Positions 1-8,600 of a stretch of DNA of 64,000 nucleotides are shown one piece after another. The translations under genes and the position numbers were made by a program. The notes below the pieces were generated by a model, which worked only from the letters and a program-made list of their open reading frames with translations, made no database searches and was not told the origin of the DNA. The stretch comes from Paenibacillus chitinolyticus NBRC 15660 (GTDB lineage Bacteria; Bacillota; Bacilli; Paenibacillales; NBRC-103111), in contig NZ_BBJT01000008.1 in NCBI RefSeq assembly GCF_000739915.1, forward strand, positions 203,937 to 267,936. Reading direction: 5' to 3'. The number at the start of each line of letters is the position of its first letter. The first letter of the stretch is position 1.

Positions 1-1
1 T

Positions 2-103
2 AGGCAGATAGCTATCAGAGAGCGATTATACATGGAGAGACATGGATCATGCCCACAGAACCTCCATGTAAAATCACTTTACCTTCAGGAGTTGAAGTCA
101 TGA
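2..103 (+). CDS. C-terminal end of an upstream gene, possibly a LacI-type regulator (partial)
   Basis: An open frame enters from the left edge and ends with a TGA that overlaps the ribokinase start codon (ATGA overlap), which suggests translational coupling. Only about 33 residues are visible. They end in a stretch resembling the tail of LacI/GalR repressors, where a short helix (RERLYMERHGS) is followed by a strand and a final charged segment. A ribose or sugar regulator ahead of a ribokinase would make sense, but this is inference from a short fragment. The 5' part lies outside the window. Confidence 0.4.
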   Translation, partial: RQIAIRERLYMERHGSCPQNLHVKSLYLQELKS

Positions 104-1029
104 GAGAACCAAATATAGTAGTTATCGGAAGTTTAAATATGGATATCGCGGTTGAAGCAGAGCGTTCTCCTTCTATCGGAGAGACGGTTATGGGCACAGA
201 CGTCCATTTCATTCCCGGTGGCAAAGGTGCCAATCAAGCCGTGGCCACTTCCAGGCTTGGCGCTCACACGACGATGATCGGCACGTTGGGCAGTGACGAC
301 TTTGGAGCAGAACTTCGGAATTCTCTTGTGAATAGCGGAGTTGACGTTCTTGGGATCAAAACGGCGGAAGGAATTCCGACTGGGATTGCCTCTATTCTCC
401 TCGCTCAAAAAGATAATCAAATTGTGGTGGTTCCTGGAGCGAATGCCCACTGTCTTCCAGAAGATGTATATCGGCATGAAGCTCTCCTTGCACAAGCCGA
501 TGTGGTTCTTCTGCAATTGGAAATTCCGCTCGAAACAGTGGTTGCCGCCGCAGAAGTCGCCAAGCGCCATGGCAAAACGGTCATTTTAAATCCAGGCCCC
601 GCCAGGGACTTGCCGGAAGAACTGTTGAAGCATACGGACTACATTACCCCGAATCGTTTGGAGCTCGCCCTGCTTACGGGAATGGATACGTCCGGGGAGC
701 AGTGGAAGGATGCGGCGAAACGTTTATTGGAAATGGGTCCACGCCATGTGATTACCACATTGGGATCCCAAGGTTCCGCATATATAAAGCCGGATATGCA
801 TATAACGACCGTTCCGGCATACCGGGTTCCCGTCATCGATACGACCGGGGCAGGAGACTCTTTTAACGGCGGATTGGCTTACGCTTTAGCGGTAGGAGAT
901 GATCTGGACGCTGCCGTTCGTTTTGCTGCTAAGGTTTCCGCTCTAGCTGTGACCAAACTAGGTGCTCAAGCCGGAATGCCCTCGCTTGAAGAAGTCGAGA
1001 CGTTCTGCTGGTCCAACGTCCAAGGATGA
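100..1029 (+). CDS. rbsK: Ribokinase (PfkB family)
   Basis: About 309 residues, typical for ribokinase, which phosphorylates D-ribose to ribose 5-phosphate with ATP in the cytoplasm. The N-terminus carries the GSLNMD motif and the PfkB signature GGKGANQAV near residue 40. The C-terminal signature DTTGAGDSFNGG contains the catalytic aspartate. I chose the ATG at 100 because AGGAG precedes it closely and it overlaps the stop of the upstream frame; an in-frame ATG at 49 lacks a good ribosome binding site. No rbs transporter genes follow: after the stop the sequence passes into tmRNA-derived repeats, so the locus may have been cut by insertion. Other PfkB sugar kinases remain possible. Confidence 0.88.
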   Translation: MREPNIVVIGSLNMDIAVEAERSPSIGETVMGTDVHFIPGGKGANQAVATSRLGAHTTMIGTLGSDDFGAELRNSLVNSGVDVLGIKTAEGIPTGIASILLAQKDNQIVVVPGANAHCLPEDVYRHEALLAQADVVLLQLEIPLETVVAAAEVAKRHGKTVILNPGPARDLPEELLKHTDYITPNRLELALLTGMDTSGEQWKDAAKRLLEMGPRHVITTLGSQGSAYIKPDMHITTVPAYRVPVIDTTGAGDSFNGGLAYALAVGDDLDAAVRFAAKVSALAVTKLGAQAGMPSLEEVETFCWSNVQG

Positions 1030-1263
1030 CGTTACGAAGCTGACAAGGTGTGATTCGAAATCGCGAATCATCCCATAACCGACACTATTTCTGCCTGTGA
1101 TTCGAATATTCCAACTACAATTTCAAGATATACATTCCACTTCTTTATGCCAATGGTAGGGAAAATGCGCAAACTCATCATACAGATACCGCATCTCTCG
1201 GCCTCGCATTAGATTCATTTATTTCCATCACCTGCATAACACAAAACTTATTTGTTAAAATAA

Positions 1264-1298
1264 CAAAATCCACAACCTGTTTCGGTTGTGGATTTTAT
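1264..1298. terminator. Hairpin terminator, usable in both directions
   Basis: The inverted repeat AATCCACAACC / GGTTGTGGATT has an A-run on one side and a T-run on the other. It lies directly beside a tmRNA 3'-end-like sequence. An almost identical hairpin sits beside the fragment at 3508, so hairpin and fragment appear to have been copied together. The bases from the ribokinase stop to this hairpin (1030-1263) show nothing I recognise. Confidence 0.6.
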
Positions 1299-1301
1299 GT
1301 A

Positions 1302-1484
1302 TGGAGACGAGGGGGAATATTGCAATCTCTATCCAACCTACTCACGCAGCCTCCTCCGCCGGTAACCCTAGCGGTGGATAGGAATCCCGTGCTTCTCCGC
1401 TTCGCTCTGTCCGCGCGGAACAGCGAAAAGGCCTCGGCCTCTCGGCTGGGACCTTTTTGCTGTGTATGGAGGCTAATCGCGGGG
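1302..1484 (-). repeat. Degenerate copy of the ssrA 3' flank, tmRNA tips at both ends
   Basis: This stretch aligns along its length with 19393-19592, the native downstream flank of ssrA. Both begin with a tmRNA-tip-like sequence (TGGAGACGAGGGGGA here), share TCACGCAGC and AATCCCGTGCT segments, contain the same GC-rich terminator stem, and end in a second tmRNA tip (TGGAGGC, from 1467). The copy is diverged, so it is old. It looks like a displaced attachment region left by integration at ssrA. It contains no gene. The bases from 1485 to 1608 hold nothing recognisable. Confidence 0.7.
1425..1458 (-). terminator. ssrA-type terminator, diverged duplicate
   Basis: Read on the minus strand, a stem with a CCGAGAGGC core is preceded by an A-run. 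It corresponds to the terminator of the intact ssrA at 19550-19580 but has mutations in the stem, and the T-run is interrupted. Confidence 0.5.
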
Positions 1485-1608
1485 ATTAAAAACCACAATT
1501 CACCGCCGGGCAATGCTCTTGATATTTAAGCAAATGTAACACAGCTACTCTGTTCCTCATCTACTGATTCAGAGCAGTCCATGCCGTTACCAGCAGCCAC
1601 CCATCTAC

Positions 1609-3354
1609 TTATTTGAATAGCGAATAAACGGAATCGATATACTCGCTCTCGCTGCTACTAACCCCTCGATAATTACTAAAACCATCTCTAATATAAAGTT
1701 TCCCCTGATACCAAACTGGATTTTCGCCGCATCTAACCGTAATTCTTAAAACTGTTTTCTCCTTAAATTTGATTGGTTCAATAGTTGAATTAACCTGAGT
1801 TTTCAGCCGTTCGGGGAGATCAGAATTTCTAATACCTTGGATGATCATGGAGACATAGTTATCTAAAGATGAACCGTACAAAAGTGCTTCTCTCTCAAGA
1901 CCAACGACACCAAAATTGTTGATTCTTGAGACAGATATCCGATCCAGTTTTTCTATTTGAGCAGTATCTTTCTCCTTGTCCGCTATACCAACAAATAGAT
2001 ATCCCGTTCTGTTTTTACCAAGATTGGCTAGTGACGCAAGGGTACAATATATCGTGTCATACATACCCTTATTAAATTTTCTCTCGTTCGGACCTAAATG
2101 GTACATCCCTTGCTTGAAGTCATACTCAGGTTTCTCTAATGTAGAATTTCTTATTAGCTGTTCTAATTCGGTGCTAGTTGTGTAAAATGGAGTTTGATCA
2201 GTTGGCCTGAAATATGTTTCAACAAGCCCCTTACACTGGTTAACATTCAATTCTCTGCTTTTCGAAAGATCGTTTTCATAGCTCAACCTGTTCGTTAAGT
2301 TTTTTAGCGCGATACAGATTTCTTTATAGTCGCTTGGCTTTTTACCGTTCTTATACAACAATTCATGAAACACAAGGCAGATCGAATAGAATGCCTCGAG
2401 GCTCTCTTCCTTACTTTTGCCATTCAGTAATTCTCTTAAACTGATAGATTGAGGTTCAAGTTCTTCTCTACACATATAAGCAATATGGTTAAATACCCCA
2501 ACAACTTCTTGGACTAATTTGTCCGCACCATAGTTTTTTATTTCTTGATCAATTTTGATTGTCTTATCTATTTCCCCAACTCCGTAATAATTGTTAAGTT
2601 CCGCTCTTCCTGCTGGATACTGCTTTTCCAAAACAATAGATAGGATAACATCACTGATAATTTCTTCGTCTTCACTACGCTTAATATCGTTAAGAGAAAA
2701 TAACTGATGGTTACACCAAAAGGATTTTTCGATATTCGTCTCATAACCGAGCGTATTTCTCTTTATTTCTTCTATGAACCCTATACTCTCACTTGAAAAT
2801 AGCTGATCAGATATCATATCATTTCGCAGAATCAAGCCAATTTTTTTAATTAAGCTTGAGAAGGCGGTCTTTTTCCCTGCTTGTCTTATTTCCTGAGGAT
2901 TCAAAGATATTCCATACGAGTTGATTCTCAAAAATATATTATCCACATCTGAATCATCCTTATATTCACACAATGCAATCGGTACCTGCGCATTCAAAAA
3001 AATTTGCGATTCCGCTTCAGAAATATATTTTCGGCTAGAATCACTATCACATGAATCACTATAATCTTTAAAGAAAATAAAATCATCTCCACGTTCAAAT
3101 CCAAACTTGCCTTCAATATATTCAAATAATGAGTGAAGTCGTTGGATACCGTCTATTACTTCATATACTTCACCTTCCGACATATTAAGCATAATAGCGG
3201 GGATCGGATACATTCTGAAGACGCTATCAACCAAATACTTTTTATCCTTCTCTGGCCAAACTAAATTCCTTTGATAACGCCGGTTTACAAATAACTTTCC
3301 ATCCTGGAACAACTGGTAGAGTTGGCGAATTTTAAAGCTAGTTACTCGATACAA
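1609..3354 (-). CDS. DUF262 (GmrSD N-terminal-like) protein fused to an AlbA/Schlafen-like domain
   Basis: About 581 residues. The N-terminal third has DUF262 features: an RRYQRNLVWP segment near residue 27 and the IDGIQRL motif near residue 67, matching the DGQQR-type motif of the ParB-related nuclease/NTPase fold in GmrS and relatives. Roughly residues 395-575 resemble the AlbA_2/Schlafen group: an ExxxxDFKQG entry, a small-residue helix and a YLFVGIAD strand. DUF262 proteins include type IV restriction enzymes and other anti-phage proteins. I chose the TTG at 3354 because GGGAGGGAG lies seven bases upstream; an in-frame TTG at 3372 would overlap that site. The gene is much more AT-rich than the chromosome, stands alone, and is bracketed by tmRNA-derived repeats, so it was probably acquired. 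The defence role is inferred. Confidence 0.72.
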   Translation of the reverse strand: MYRVTSFKIRQLYQLFQDGKLFVNRRYQRNLVWPEKDKKYLVDSVFRMYPIPAIMLNMSEGEVYEVIDGIQRLHSLFEYIEGKFGFERGDDFIFFKDYSDSCDSDSSRKYISEAESQIFLNAQVPIALCEYKDDSDVDNIFLRINSYGISLNPQEIRQAGKKTAFSSLIKKIGLILRNDMISDQLFSSESIGFIEEIKRNTLGYETNIEKSFWCNHQLFSLNDIKRSEDEEIISDVILSIVLEKQYPAGRAELNNYYGVGEIDKTIKIDQEIKNYGADKLVQEVVGVFNHIAYMCREELEPQSISLRELLNGKSKEESLEAFYSICLVFHELLYKNGKKPSDYKEICIALKNLTNRLSYENDLSKSRELNVNQCKGLVETYFRPTDQTPFYTTSTELEQLIRNSTLEKPEYDFKQGMYHLGPNERKFNKGMYDTIYCTLASLANLGKNRTGYLFVGIADKEKDTAQIEKLDRISVSRINNFGVVGLEREALLYGSSLDNYVSMIIQGIRNSDLPERLKTQVNSTIEPIKFKEKTVLRITVRCGENPVWYQGKLYIRDGFSNYRGVSSSESEYIDSVYSLFK

Positions 3355-3396
3355 AATGTTTCTCCCTCCCAAAAGTTAGTATTTTCCTTGTACCAT

Positions 3397-3402
3397 ATTA
3401 TA
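3397..3402 (-). promoter_or_regulatory. Candidate -10 element for the DUF262-AlbA gene
   Basis: Read on the minus strand, a TATAAT hexamer lies about 40 bases upstream of the chosen TTG start. I see no convincing -35 element at the usual spacing. Confidence 0.35.
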
Positions 3403-3469
3403 GGAATTACAAATCGATTGTATATAGCGATTGGTCTTATCATAATTAAAGGCTGCCTAAGGACAATGC

Positions 3470-3501
3470 AAAAATCCACAACCTCTTACGGTTGTGGATT
3501 T
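3470..3501 (-). terminator. Terminator behind the tmRNA fragment at 3508
   Basis: On the minus strand an 11-base stem (AATCCACAACC / GGTTGTGGATT) is followed by a T-run, just downstream of the tmRNA-like 3' end. It is nearly identical to the hairpin at 1264-1298. Confidence 0.6.
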
Positions 3502-3507
3502 ACATGG

Positions 3508-3590
3508 TGGAGACGAGGGGAGTTGAACCCCTGTCCGAAGATAACGACACATAAGCTTCCACGTGTTCAGTCAACGGGTTTGATGTCACC
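3508..3590 (-). pseudogene. tmRNA 3'-end fragment (displaced ssrA end)
   Basis: About 83 bases match the 3' domain of the intact ssrA (19593-19674) with several substitutions. The match covers the acceptor strand, the T-arm (GGGTTCAACTCCCC on the minus strand) and the following helix, and stops just after ACGGGTTTGATGTCA. No 5' half, tag sequence or partner acceptor strand is present, so this cannot be a working tmRNA. The sharp break suggests recombination at or near that 15-base core. It probably marks one end of an element once integrated in ssrA. Confidence 0.85.
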
Positions 3591-3593
3591 TGG

Positions 3594-4039
3594 TCATCTG
3601 TACTCTATAATAGCATTCTCAGACCAAGCAGGTATTGACTCTACACAAAAAATTAGCTTACCGTGCACCATTTCCGCAATTATCGAAGGCACATATGTAT
3701 TATCAATGATAATAACCTGGTATGCGATGTCTAAAGCTGGTTTTAGATTTTGTAAAGGCTGACCGTATCGAAAGCGAATGTCCTCTTCTGCGATCCAATG
3801 CCCACCCTGCTCGACACGAGAAGCTACACGGTCTATATGCATGAGAGACCGGATTCTTCTAACAGCTTCCCTTCCAGCAGACAGGTCGGCACCTCTCGGA
3901 TCATCGGGCTTTAATTCCCGTGCAATCTGGTCTGGTCAATCAGTTCAACTAACCATTCTATCATTTGCAAGCTGATCGTGCTTTTGCCGGCTCCATTGGT
4001 ACCAGCAAAAACGGTCATGGTTGGTTTGGTGTCACTCAT
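3594..4039 (-). pseudogene. Zeta-type toxin kinase, frameshifted
   Basis: The first frame opens at 4039 with MSDTKP, then a Walker A motif GTNGAGKST, and runs into a stop near 3911. A different frame continues with PDQIARELKPDDPRGAD and then a segment carrying HWIAEEDIRFRYGQ, which are the next blocks expected in zeta toxins (UDP-N-acetylglucosamine kinase family). The break lies near 3935 and could be repaired by one inserted base, so this is a recent frameshift rather than a deletion. The start codon overlaps the stop of the small upstream gene by eight bases, the usual antitoxin-toxin arrangement. The stop falls four bases from the tmRNA fragment at 3590. Loss of function is expected, assuming the sequence is correct. 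Confidence 0.75.
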
Positions 4040-4235
4040 GATATTCAAATTCATGCCGTTTTCCGGTTGCATCAAAAATGATTTCGAACTTATTTCCTTC
4101 AGCGTCTTCACGAACACGTTTGTTATTCTTTATATAATAGATAGATGCACCTGACTCTTTGGCTTGCTCCCGTGCATGTTGATTCGCTTTTTTTAAAACT
4201 TCTTGGAGTTGTTCTCGATTTGCAAACATCTTCAA
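4032..4235 (-). CDS. Small protein upstream of the zeta toxin, probable antitoxin or partner
   Basis: 67 residues, charged and predicted helical in its first half (QLQEVLKKANQHAREQAKES), ending in short strands rich in Glu and Lys. It lies directly upstream of the broken zeta-type kinase and overlaps it by eight bases, so the two were probably translated together. That position suggests the cognate antitoxin, but I do not recognise the sequence as classical epsilon. It is intact although its partner is frameshifted. Confidence 0.6.
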   Translation of the reverse strand: MKMFANREQLQEVLKKANQHAREQAKESGASIYYIKNNKRVREDAEGNKFEIIFDATGKRHEFEYHE

Positions 4236-4279
4236 TCCCCCTCCAGTTTTAAAATTATGCTTATTATATCAAAAATTGA

Positions 4280-4713
4280 AGTGCCACCAACCAGAATACT
4301 GGTTACTTGATCGAACAAGATAAATTACAGGTTTCCCCTGGTTTGGTTGTAGTTATAGGTGAATGGTTGCTTTCGCAATTGCTAGCAGCAGCCGTAGCAG
4401 TTACTATTGGTAGTGTATTTTATTTGGTAGTCTCGGAAATTGCAACTGGCTAAAATTATGCAAGGAAACCTTTGGATTGAAAATCCACTAACTTTACCAC
4501 AGACTGTTGGAGGGACTTGTTAACCCTATTTTTGTAAGTGGCGGAGAGTACGTTTGGTCTAGAAATTACACAATAGCAGCAGAAGTAGCGAAAGTAGCTG
4601 GTGGGAATAGATTTCCTGGTGAACTTGAGTTAACATGTAATTAAGTTCCTGGAAATTACTTCCACAACTACTGTCATACATGGAACAGAGTGGGCGGACA
4701 TTTTTCCTTTTAA
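4280..4713 (+). pseudogene. Decayed toxin-like or secreted-protein relic
   Basis: Three pieces of coding sequence lie in series but are broken by stops or frame changes. The first (4280-4453) contains a hydrophobic, probably membrane-spanning stretch (LLAAAVAVTIGSVFYLVV). The second (about 4522-4644) is soluble. The third (4645-4713) ends in NYFHNYCHTWNRVGGHFSF. A His-Trp-Asn-Arg-Gly-Gly-His ending like this resembles the C-termini of some secreted toxins, but I cannot name the family. The following gene starts only 12 bases later with a strong GGGGGG ribosome binding site, as expected for a toxin followed by its immunity gene. Confidence 0.45.
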
Positions 4714-4725
4714 TAGGGGGGTCTT

Positions 4726-5244
4726 ATGCAGAAAGAAGAACTTGATAAGCTTTTTAAGAAATCCAAATTGCCATTCAGGTATTCAGTGAAAGATGCGGAG
4801 AAAATACTTACAGACAGATATAACACAATCGAGATCGATAAAGAAATAGTTAACGATTTGAAGAAAGATCCCCTTGTTAACTACGAAAACATTATAAAAT
4901 GTTATAGGGTAAATGATAGTAAAATTCATTCCGCTCTCTTTAATGATAATGAACGGAGTATGCACGCTGAGACTCGGCAACGTAATGCTAATGAGCCCAT
5001 ATCAAATTCTGAGATTACGGAATCTATGTTACTCTGGAGAAATATTCAAGAAGGAAAGTTCCTCCAACTGGTACTCGAAAGTGCAGATAGGGAGTATATT
5101 TCTTCGTTTACTTTACAAGGTTTAAGCGAAAAAATGTTAGATGAATTAATTATACTTATGGGTATTCCACCAGAAGAAGGTTACATTGGGAATCCCGCAT
5201 ATGAATCTTATTTAAACGTTTTGCACAAAAATGAGTTAATTTAA
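4726..5244 (+). CDS. Unknown 172-residue protein, possible immunity protein
   Basis: An intact, AT-rich gene with a strong ribosome binding site (AATAGGGGGGTC) eight bases before the ATG. The product is acidic and lysine-rich, apparently soluble, with no signal peptide or membrane segment. I recognise no domain. It lies 12 bases after the toxin-like relic and ends about 20 bases before a tmRNA flank repeat, so it belongs to the same inserted cassette. Immunity to the lost toxin is the simplest guess and rests only on position. Confidence 0.6.
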   Translation: MQKEELDKLFKKSKLPFRYSVKDAEKILTDRYNTIEIDKEIVNDLKKDPLVNYENIIKCYRVNDSKIHSALFNDNERSMHAETRQRNANEPISNSEITESMLLWRNIQEGKFLQLVLESADREYISSFTLQGLSEKMLDELIILMGIPPEEGYIGNPAYESYLNVLHKNELI

Positions 5245-5262
5245 ATCGGTCGAGCTCTATTT

Positions 5263-5391
5263 AATCCCGTGCTCCTACGCTTCGCTCCGTCGGCGCGGAC
5301 TGAACCCGCTAGGTTCTCCTCCCGCCTCCCGGAACAACAAAAAAGCCCCAGCCTCTCGGCTGGGACCTTTCTGTTGTTGTATGGAGGCGAG
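5263..5391 (-). repeat. Close copy of the ssrA downstream flank
   Basis: This segment is nearly identical to 19473-19602, the native flank of ssrA: AATCCCGTGCTCCT, the GCGCGGACTGAACCCGC block, the ssrA terminator and the tip TATGGAGGCGAG. Identity stops right after GGCGAG, within the last bases of the tmRNA gene. It is closer to the native sequence than the copy at 1302, so it is younger. It looks like the far-side flank displaced by an integration whose crossover lay at the extreme 3' end of ssrA. Confidence 0.8.
5339..5369 (-). terminator. ssrA terminator, duplicated copy
   Basis: On the minus strand the stem CCCAGCCGAGAGGCTGGG is followed by a run of T. It matches the native terminator at 19550-19580 base for base over the stem. 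Confidence 0.75.
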
Positions 5392-5673
5392 CCGTGGCTT
5401 GGCATATCCACAATACGCACTTTTATCTAAGCCCAGCAATCTCTTCTCGCCTTAGTCCTAGATATACTGCAAGGGATACAGGCGTTCGACACCTCAACGA
5501 TTTTAATCACAGCGACAACCCCACTTGTTGGATTTATTTAATGGTTGCTTTTATTATAAATCGTTAAAAAGATATCATTAAGGTATTTAAATTACATTTT
5601 GGACTGCTAATGTGGCATTGTTGACACAGTGAATAAAACGCTTTTTATTCAAAAGCGGCAGAGCAAAAGAAGT
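5392..5673. other. Intergenic stretch between the repeat and the NRPS cluster
   Basis: About 280 bases with no intact gene. Short translated pieces around 5450-5530 (for example RYTARDTGVRHLNDF on the plus strand) look like remains of a coding sequence, but I cannot assign them. No obvious terminator follows the NRPS gene, which ends at 5674. Confidence 0.4.
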
Positions 5674-8600
5674 TTATGACCTCAGCCATGTGCGAACGGG
5701 CTGTTCAGAGGCTTCGCAAATACCAAGGAACATCTTCTGCAGATCTTCCAGCATCCGACTAACGGCTTCGTCGCGGAAGCAAGCCTTCAGGTAGGTCATA
5801 TATATTTCGTAGCCTTCCGGGATGACACAGACATCAACACGCAGCGGGGTTCCGGAATCGAATATGGCCAGCGCTTTTTCGTACTCGTTCTCCAGAGGGA
5901 CGTCGCGAATCCAATCCTTACCGCCGGAAACCTCGAAATAAGAGGGAAGGTTTTGGAAAATCATATACGATTCGAATAGCGCCTTCTCCTCTGACATCCC
6001 GATCCATTCCCTGATTTTCCTCAACGGAGTGTAATCCCATTGCGTGAGCAAGAGCTGTTTCTCCTGAATTTTCTGCAGGAGCTGAAAAGCAGTCTCATCT
6101 TCGTCCACCCGGACTCGCATCGGCAGTGTGTTGATAGTGGGACCAACAATGTCTTCCGCCCCTTCATATTCCGGCTGTCTGCCATTGGACATAACACCGA
6201 ACAGAACCTCCCGTTCGTCGGTGTACCGTGCCAGTAGCAGCGACCACGCCAATTGAAACAGCACGTTCACCGTAACACGGCTTCGAAGTGCAAGCTCACG
6301 CACTTGATGCGGTACCGCAGGTTTGATCTGCACCGACTTCTTCGCGAATCCCTTCCCCCTTGGCTGTCCATTGAAGGGCGCATGCTCGACAAGCGGCGTC
6401 GCTCGGCAAAAGCCCGCCAGCTCTGCGCTCCAATAGCGCCTTGGCTCCTCAAGCGCTCTGGAGCGGAGCCAGGCAGCGTATTTTCCATAATGACCTGCGG
6501 GTGGGAGCTCGTAAGGCTTCTCCTCAAGCAGGCTATAATAACATTTGATCACTTGGATCAATACGATAAAATGACTCCAGCCGTCCATCATCAGATACGA
6601 GCAGCTCATCACCAATTGGTGATTGTTCTCTCCGAGGGTGGCGAACATCACGTCATAGGTCGTCGACCGGCGGAGATACGTAAGATCGCTCCGAAGCAGA
6701 TTGCGTTCCTGGTAGCGCTTCAGCTCTTCCTGTTGCCTCTCCGCATCCCATCCGCGCCAATCCAGATATTGAACAGGTACCCGGATACTGCTGCGCGTCA
6801 GCTGCACCGGCTCGGCAAGCCCTTCATAGACAACGGAGGTTTTGGTTAGCGCAAAATGGTTCGCCACCCGCTGCCATGCTTCCGTCATGAGCTCGGGCTC
6901 CAGCTTGTCCTTGAAACGCATAACCATATTGACGAAAAATTGGGCAGGCTCAGGACGTCGGCGCATCGTATCAAGCATGTAGTCCTGCAGAGGCGTAAGA
7001 GGATAGACGTCTTCGATCTCTTCGCGAGTTACCCCCTCGATGCTCGCAAAGTCTTCTCGATTAAGACCTACAAGCGGAAAATCAAACTTGAGCCCGACGA
7101 CCGTTTCTTTTGGCGGTTCCTCCATTCTTCTGCTGTCTACGCCGATCGCCTGGCTTAGTTCGGCAATCGTTTGATATTGGAATACTTGCTTGGTGGTAAG
7201 CTCGAGTCCCAATTTTCTCGCTCTAGAGATCAGCATCATCGTCTTGATCGAATCGCCGCCAATCTCAAAATAGTTTTGGTGGACCCCTACCTTCTCGAGA
7301 ACGAGCAGTTCCTTCCAGATGCCGCACAGCAGCTCTTCGACGAAATTCCGCGGTTCTTCGAACCGGTCGTCGGACAAATCCGTATCCGGCATAGGCAGCG
7401 CTTGACGGTCGATTTTACCGCTGGGTGTGACCGGGAGACGATCCAGAATTACGAACGCCGAAGGAATCATGTAACTGGGCAACTGTTCTCTAAGACTTTG
7501 GCGCAGCGATTCAACGTCCAGCGTCAAGCCTGACTTTCCGACCATATACGCCGTAATTCGTTTGTCGCCGGGCGTCTCCTCGCGGACGAGAACAACCACT
7601 TCCTTCACAGAAGAATGTGTAGCAAGCGCCTCTTGGATCTCGGCAAGCTCAATGCGGAATCCCCGGACTTTGACCTGGTCGTCGGCCCTGCCAAGAAACT
7701 GGATGCGCCCGTCAGGTAAATATCGGCCGATGTCTCCGCTCCGGTATATCCGTGCGCCTTCGCAAGCCGAGAACGGATCCGGAATAAATTTCTCCCTTGT
7801 CAGCTCTTCCCTACGCAGGTAACCGCCGCCGACCCCTTGACCGCCTATGCAGATTTCTCCAGGTACCCCGATAGGCATCAACCGCAGCTCCCGATCCGTA
7901 ATATAGATCTTCATATTGGCCAGCGGCCTTCCAATATGCGGTGGCTGATAAGCTTCCCCGTCAGGCTCGATCATGCGGAAGGTGCTGGCGATCGTGCATT
8001 CCGTGGGGCCATATAGATCGTATACCTCAAACGGCAGGCCACAAGGCAGCTTAGCGGTCCATTTGTCTCCCCCAGTAAACAGACGGCGGAGAGGCGTTTC
8101 CGCAGGCCAGCGCACAGAAACCAGCTGCTCGGCCAGCGGGGTGGGCAGGAAGGCGAAGGTGATCCCGTTGTCCAGCATCCAATCGCGCAGTAGCTCAGGC
8201 TGCAATCTTGTCTCTTCCGAAGGGAGCCACAAGGATGCGCCGGAGACCAGCGCCCCCCAGATCTCGGCTACGGACAAATCGAAGCCGACCCCCGATGCAA
8301 AGCAGACCCGGTCGGAAGAAGACAGCGCCGTGGCGTCCCGATACCAGTGCAAGAAATTGATGATGGACTCGTGCGAAATCAACGTTCCCTTAGGCTGGCC
8401 CGTAGAACCGGAAGTATAGATGACATACGCCGTTTCCTCATAGAACTGCTTGCGCGAAGACACGTGAGCATCTGTGAAATCGCAAAGCGGGAAGTCCCCG
8501 GATGGGTCAGTTTCATTATCCAGATATAAGATTTGCGCAACGATCGTACCTGCGATAAACGGCCGGAGCTGCTCTGTGGTCAGCAGCACTGAAGCAAGCG

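Noticed and set aside
3322..3762. Plus-strand open frame running through the tmRNA fragment.
   Set aside because: It crosses a terminator, a tmRNA fragment and the antisense of the zeta pseudogene, and has no start signal.
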